Source: Candidatus Omnitrophota bacterium (lineage in GTDB: Bacteria; Omnitrophota; Koll11; Zapsychrales; Fredricksoniimonadaceae). Taken from it: a stretch of DNA of 9,110 nucleotides. Made by a program: the position numbers and the translations under genes. Positions 6,201 through 9,110 of this stretch are shown piece after piece. The notes under the pieces were generated by a model, which did no database searches, had not been told where the DNA came from, and saw nothing but the letters and a program-made list of their open reading frames with translations. Every line of letters starts with the position of its first letter. The first letter of the stretch is position 1. Where the stretch lies: positions 5,300 to 14,409 of the forward strand of contig JADFXE010000020.1 in NCBI GenBank assembly GCA_015233705.1. Direction: 5' to 3'.

Positions 6201-7760
6201 ATGAAAGAGACTGACAAGACACCAGAGTCCGCGCCTTCAGAAAAGGATATCCAGCACTGTCTTCAGGTGTTGGAAGGCCTGGTCAGGGATCGCGCCTTGC
6301 TGGCCCAGGTTCCAGATGAGCAGTTGATCGCGCTCAAGACCGCGGCGGGGCAGCTGTCTCGTCCTGACAAGGAAGAGATTCAGCGGCGGGCGCGTGCCAG
6401 GCGGCAGGTCAAGCACCAGAAGATCAATGCGCATGAACGGCGCGTGCGCGCCTCGACGGGGATCCGCTCGGCCCGCGAGGCCGCGGTGTTTGCCGCACCG
6501 GCGCGTATTGAAGGTTCGGACCGTCAGGCGGCCGAACAGGATGCCAAACTGCACAAGCCGCGTCCCTGTTATGTCTGCAAGCAGGAATTTATCCAGGTCC
6601 ATTTCTTTTATGATTCGATGTGCCCGAAATGCGCGGAATTTAACTACGCCAAACGCTTTCAGACCGCCTCGCTGGTCGGTCAGGTCGCGCTTATCACCGG
6701 GTCTCGCCTCAAGATCGGTTATCAGGCCGCGCTCATGATGCTCAGGGCCGGTGCGCGGGTCATTGCCACGACCCGTTTTCCGGTGGACAGCGCTCTACGC
6801 TATGCCCGCGAAAAGGATTTCGCCGAGTGGGGCGACCGGCTGCATGTCTACGGGCTGGACCTGCGTCACACGCCGAGCGTCGAGATCTTCTGCAAGTTCA
6901 TCGAGCAGAAATATGACCGCCTGGACCTGTTGATCAACAATGCGGCGCAGACCGTGCGCCGCCCGCCGGGATTCTATGCGCACATGATGGCCAATGAAGC
7001 GTTGCATTTCCAGGACTTGCCAGAGCCTGTGCAGGGACTGCTGCGTCCTTTCGAGGATTGTAAGAAAGAGCTGGGGCTGCGGCATCACAGTTTTTCGCGG
7101 GCGCGCGAGACTGACCTGCCGGTGTCCTGGAACGGTAAAGTGCCGGGCGTAGGGCTGTCCTCCTCGGCTGCGCTTTCCCAGATCCCGTATGTTCACGATC
7201 AGTCTTTGTCCGTTGAAAAGGTTTTTCCTGACGGGAAGCTCGACGCGGACCTTCAGCAGGTGGACCTGCGCGAGACCAACAGCTGGCGACTTAAGCTCGG
7301 TGATATCCCGACCTCCGAGATGATCGAGCTGCAGCTGGTCAATTCGATCGCGCCGTTTGTGTTGTGCAACAAGCTGTCCTGGATGATGAAGCGGGACAAT
7401 ACGGGACGGAAACATATTGTGAATGTCTCGGCCATGGAAGGGAAGTTCCATCGTTTCGTGAAGACCGACCGGCATCCGCACACGAACATGGCCAAGGCCG
7501 CGCTTAATATGCTGACGCATACTTCGGCGAGCGATCTGGCGAAATACGGCATCTTCATGAACGCGGTGGATACCGGCTGGGTGACGGACGAAGATCCGCA
7601 CGCGCTGTCTTTGCGCAAGCAGCAGGAGCACGATTTTCAGCCGCCGCTGGATATTGTCGACGGTGCGGCGCGGGTGTGCGACCCGTTCTTTGACGGCATC
7701 CTGACCGGCAAGCACTGGTGCGGCAGGTTTCTAAAAGATTATTTCCCGGTGGACTGGTGA
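6201..7760 (+). CDS. Atypical short-chain dehydrogenase/reductase with N-terminal zinc-knuckle-like extension
   Basis: This 519-residue protein is about twice the size of a classical SDR. Residues 1-115 are charged, with a basic helix-like stretch (about 61-90: [13 protein letters not shown] onward). A CYVC (C123, C126) and CPKC (C141, C144) pair, separated by 14 residues, suggests a zinc knuckle. The Rossmann part starts near 157: [13 protein letters not shown] (T166-G167, G173) is the dinucleotide loop, ATTRFP (189-194) ends the second strand, and GLDLR (218-222) and LINNAAQT (244-251) match SDR motifs. A roughly 105-residue insertion (about 255-360) follows. IVNVSAMEG (S410) and [12 protein letters not shown] (K432) mark the active-site region, but Thr428 stands where YxxxK needs Tyr. 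NAVDTGWV (454-461) follows, resembling the usual PG-T segment. The fold and a nucleotide-binding role are well supported; substrate and catalytic competence are unknown. No Shine-Dalgarno precedes ATG 6201, yet the frame has a stop at 6171-6173, so the start cannot lie much further upstream. Confidence 0.85.
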   Translation: MKETDKTPESAPSEKDIQHCLQVLEGLVRDRALLAQVPDEQLIALKTAAGQLSRPDKEEIQRRARARRQVKHQKINAHERRVRASTGIRSAREAAVFAAPARIEGSDRQAAEQDAKLHKPRPCYVCKQEFIQVHFFYDSMCPKCAEFNYAKRFQTASLVGQVALITGSRLKIGYQAALMMLRAGARVIATTRFPVDSALRYAREKDFAEWGDRLHVYGLDLRHTPSVEIFCKFIEQKYDRLDLLINNAAQTVRRPPGFYAHMMANEALHFQDLPEPVQGLLRPFEDCKKELGLRHHSFSRARETDLPVSWNGKVPGVGLSSSAALSQIPYVHDQSLSVEKVFPDGKLDADLQQVDLRETNSWRLKLGDIPTSEMIELQLVNSIAPFVLCNKLSWMMKRDNTGRKHIVNVSAMEGKFHRFVKTDRHPHTNMAKAALNMLTHTSASDLAKYGIFMNAVDTGWVTDEDPHALSLRKQQEHDFQPPLDIVDGAARVCDPFFDGILTGKHWCGRFLKDYFPVDW

Positions 7761-7791
7761 TCCGCCTAACCTTACGATCACGCTAAATCCG

Positions 7792-7824
7792 AAGGCACCA
7801 ATGGTCCGGTTATATTGGTGCCTT
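7792..7824 (+). terminator. Hairpin terminator after the SDR-like gene
   Basis: A perfect 11-base inverted repeat (AAGGCACCAAT at 7792-7802, ATTGGTGCCTT at 7814-7824) encloses an 11-base loop and lies 31 bases past the SDR stop codon. The downstream tract (TTTCGTGTTTTG) is only partly T-rich, so termination may be partial or may need help. No gene on the opposite strand converges here. Confidence 0.7.
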
Positions 7825-7867
7825 TCGTGTTTTGAGCGTCGGATAAGAATCCAGCGCTGGGTAAGAA

Positions 7868-7895
7868 TTCACAGCCAGTTCACAAAGATATAACG
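7868..7895 (+). promoter_or_regulatory. Pho-box-like direct repeats upstream of the response regulator
   Basis: TTCACA occurs at 7868-7873 and again at 7879-7884, an 11-base period. A weaker third copy (ATAACG) sits in phase at 7890-7895. Hexamers repeated every 11 bases are the hallmark of PhoB/PhoP-family binding sites. An extended -10 candidate begins 18 bases past the array, so the repeats would take the -35 position, as expected for activation. Autoregulation of the downstream regulator is inferred. The rest of the 237-base gap (7761-7997) holds the terminator and an untranslated leader with no recognised RNA element. Confidence 0.5.
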
Positions 7896-7912
7896 ACTTA
7901 TTCATGGGCAGT

Positions 7913-7921
7913 TGATACTAT
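7913..7921 (+). promoter_or_regulatory. Extended -10 promoter element candidate for the response regulator gene
   Basis: TGATACTAT fits an extended -10 (TG-N followed by TACTAT, 4 of 6 matches to TATAAT). It lies downstream of the Pho-box-like repeats and about 76 bases before the start codon, and no good -35 hexamer is present. That pattern is expected for an activator-dependent promoter. The call rests on pattern only. Confidence 0.4.
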
Positions 7922-7997
7922 CTACACGGTAGAGAAGTCTTCTTAAGCCCGGTTTTTCTTCAGAAGCGATCTCCGCGATCATTTTTGTAAGGACCCT

Positions 7998-8696
7998 ATG
8001 GAAAAAAAGAAAGTTCTTATTGTCGAAGATGACAAGGATATTTCCCGCCTTGTTCGCTATAACCTGGAGAAGGCGGGCCATGACTGTTCCCAGGTCTTTG
8101 ATGGCAATGGTGTCTTTAAGGCGTTGGAGCGCTCCAGGCCGGACCTGATCATTCTTGATGTGATGCTCCCGGGACAGGATGGCTTTGAGATCTGCCGTAA
8201 TCTCAAGAAAGATGACCGTTACAAGAACATTTCGATCCTTATGCTCACAGCCAAGGGCGGAGAGGTTGACCGTGTGGTCGGGCTTGAGCTGGGCGCGGAT
8301 GATTATGTGGTCAAACCCTTCAGCCTGCGAGAGCTGACCCTGCGTGTCAGGACGATCCTCCGTCGGAAGGGAAGCGATGAATCGGCGGAAGATGTCCTTG
8401 AGGTCGATGTGATCCGGATGGATCTGGCCGCTCACCGGGTCCTGGTTGAGGGCCGGCCGGTCGAATTTTCACCCATGGAATTCAAGCTGTTGATGACGTT
8501 CATCAGGCGCCGCGGCCGGGTGCAGACAAGGGAGAAGCTTCTGGATGATGTCTGGGGCATCTCGGCTGAGGTGTACACCCGTACCGTGGATACCCACATC
8601 AAGCGCGTGCGGGAGAAGCTCGGGAACGCAGGCAAGCTTATTGAGACCGTGACCGGGGTTGGATATCGTTTCAGTCAGGACAGCAAAGAAGCCTGA
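7998..8696 (+). CDS. PhoB/OmpR-family response regulator
   Basis: This 232-residue protein is a full-length two-component response regulator. The receiver domain (about 4-120) has the acidic pair D11-D12 in VEDDKD, phosphoacceptor D54 in LIILDVMLPGQDGFEI, T84 in LMLTAK and K106 in DDYVVKPFS. The C-terminal winged helix (about 134-227) has PVEFSPMEFKLLMTFIRRRGRV, the recognition-helix region TRTVDTHIKRVREKL (194-208) and the final hairpin IETVTGVGYRF (215-225), all typical of OmpR/PhoB DNA-binding domains. Phosphorylation at D54 should promote dimerisation on tandem direct repeats. AAGGA at 7989-7993 supports the start. The 11-base-period repeats on both sides favour a phosphate-type (PhoB/PhoP) regulator, though that assignment is inferred. 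No sensor kinase gene follows, so its partner lies elsewhere or upstream of the window. Confidence 0.93.
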   Translation: MEKKKVLIVEDDKDISRLVRYNLEKAGHDCSQVFDGNGVFKALERSRPDLIILDVMLPGQDGFEICRNLKKDDRYKNISILMLTAKGGEVDRVVGLELGADDYVVKPFSLRELTLRVRTILRRKGSDESAEDVLEVDVIRMDLAAHRVLVEGRPVEFSPMEFKLLMTFIRRRGRVQTREKLLDDVWGISAEVYTRTVDTHIKRVREKLGNAGKLIETVTGVGYRFSQDSKEA

Positions 8697-8708
8697 GTTT
8701 GCAGAAAG

Positions 8709-8736
8709 TTAACACAAGGTTCATGTGTTGTTAATA
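8709..8736 (+). promoter_or_regulatory. Pho-box-like triple repeat downstream of the response regulator
   Basis: TTAACA (8709-8714), TTCATG (8720-8725) and TTAATA (8731-8736) are spaced exactly 11 bases apart, starting 13 bases after the regulator's stop codon. A possible -10 (CATAGT, 8746-8751) lies 9 bases past the third repeat, the geometry expected of a PhoB-activated promoter lacking a -35. The same stretch contains an imperfect inverted repeat (AACACA 8711-8716 / TGTGTT 8724-8729). It would drive the small ORF at 8773 and possibly the gene after it. Confidence 0.45.
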
Positions 8737-8772
8737 AGAGTTTGTCATAGTGGCGCTGTTGAGGGTGATTTT

Positions 8773-8952
8773 ATGGATAATACAAAACATTTTTCTCGTC
8801 GGATAGGTTACGACACAAGAGAACGGGTGATGTGTCCGGCAGATCGTGCCGCACAGCATAAGGGCGGCGCTTGGCTGCTGCAGGTCGCCAAGATCTGGGC
8901 CAGGCAGTACAAGCCGTCATCTGGTGTCAGGGTTGAACGGAATGTGAATTGA
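8773..8952 (+). CDS. Small basic hypothetical protein (59 aa)
   Basis: I do not recognise this protein. ATG 8773 is chosen over the in-frame GTG at 8725 because GAGGGTG (8761-8767) lies 5 bases before it, and because the GTG falls inside the Pho-box-like repeats. The product is 59 residues, rich in Arg and Lys (FSRRIGYDTRERV, then KIWARQYKPSSGVRVERNV), with a single Cys, no signal peptide and no transmembrane segment. A soluble cytoplasmic protein is expected. The ORF follows the response regulator by 76 bases, behind a possible activator site, and precedes the next small gene by 33 bases. It could be a phosphate-responsive small protein, or part of a transcript whose main product is the next gene. 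Coding is supported by the ribosome binding site and spacing, not by homology. Confidence 0.5.
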   Translation: MDNTKHFSRRIGYDTRERVMCPADRAAQHKGGAWLLQVAKIWARQYKPSSGVRVERNVN

Positions 8953-8985
8953 GAACTTGATAGGGTTGGATCAGAGGAGACGGTT

Positions 8986-9110
8986 ATGGCCAAAGCGGAT
9001 AAGAACGATCTGCTGCAGCGTGAGGAAGTCCTGCAGGAGATCGACAGGTATAAATGGGTCGAGAGCGAGAAGGCTGGATTTGATATCGGATCTGAACGGG
9101 CGGCCGGAGA
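8986..9110 (+). CDS. Start of a small conserved-looking protein (3' end outside window)
   Basis: The ATG at 8986 follows a strong purine-rich ribosome binding site (AGAGGAGA, 8973-8980) by 5 bases. The frame stays open to the window end, giving 41 complete residues. The N-terminus is highly charged (MAKADKNDLLQREEVLQEI), then reads RYKWVESEKAGFDIGSERA. The W-x-ESEKAG-x-DIG pattern looks familiar to me from short bacterial proteins of unknown function and from the DUF4032 neighbourhood, but I cannot confirm that without a search. No signal peptide or membrane helix is visible in the part present. Function is unknown. Confidence 0.7.
   Translation, partial: MAKADKNDLLQREEVLQEIDRYKWVESEKAGFDIGSERAAG

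Noticed and set aside
7152..7178. GHMP-kinase-like motif GLSSSAAL in the SDR-like protein
   Set aside because: The octapeptide (318-325) resembles the ATP loop of galactokinase-type enzymes, but it falls inside the insertion of a Rossmann protein and no other GHMP motif is present. It is most likely chance.
6795..7715. 306-residue open frame on the minus strand
   Set aside because: It lies wholly opposite the SDR-like gene, whose + strand product has recognisable motifs. The minus translation is rich in Arg, His and Gln with no domain, typical of an antisense shadow in GC-rich DNA.
7931..7946. Short palindrome AGAAG-T-CTTCT in the response regulator leader
   Set aside because: A 5-base stem with a 1-base loop cannot form a stable hairpin, and it lacks a T tract. 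It is too short to call an operator without more evidence.
8711..8729. AACACA/TGTGTT inverted repeat as a terminator of the response regulator gene
   Set aside because: The stem is only 6 bases, A/T-rich and not followed by a T run. The 11-base direct-repeat reading explains the same bases better.

Overview
The window reads as a compact, moderately GC-rich bacterial chromosome segment. All ten supported coding regions lie on the + strand. No single gene fixes the taxonomy. FeoB-type iron uptake, Fur, a PhoB-type regulator and short intergenic gaps indicate a free-living bacterium. The mix of an RlmM-like methyltransferase, an unassigned radical SAM protein and several orphan small proteins suggests an under-sampled lineage. 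A candidate phylum such as Omnitrophota is my guess from general familiarity only. No rRNA, tRNA, CRISPR array, insertion sequence or phage gene was seen.

Region 1 (1-2683) holds the C-terminal end of an MFS metabolite transporter, an RlmM-like 23S rRNA ribose methyltransferase and a two-domain radical SAM protein of unknown substrate. They are separated by 9 and 30 bases and may be co-transcribed.

Region 2 (2684-5734) is an iron-homeostasis locus: fur, a feoA-feoB fusion, and a 51-residue Cys-rich membrane peptide of the FeoB-associated type. A Fur-box-like sequence precedes both fur (14 of 19 consensus positions) and feoAB (15 of 19). This fits a self-contained circuit in which Fe(II)-loaded Fur represses itself and the ferrous iron importer.

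Region 3 (5735-7824) holds a small MazG-like nucleotide pyrophosphohydrolase and a 519-residue atypical short-chain dehydrogenase/reductase. The latter has an N-terminal basic region, a CxxC...CxxC zinc-knuckle-like motif, a long insertion in the Rossmann domain, and Thr where the catalytic Tyr is expected. A hairpin terminator follows it.

Region 4 (7825-9110) is a PhoB/OmpR-type response regulator flanked on both sides by direct repeats with 11-base periodicity that resemble Pho boxes. The second set sits upstream of an orphan 59-residue basic protein, followed by the start of another small gene that runs off the window. No partner histidine kinase is visible.

Most of the window is recognisable housekeeping and homeostasis. 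The least conventional items are the SDR-like protein, the radical SAM protein, and the apparent Pho-box-controlled small ORF next to the regulator. I saw nothing that amounts to a clearly new multi-gene system.
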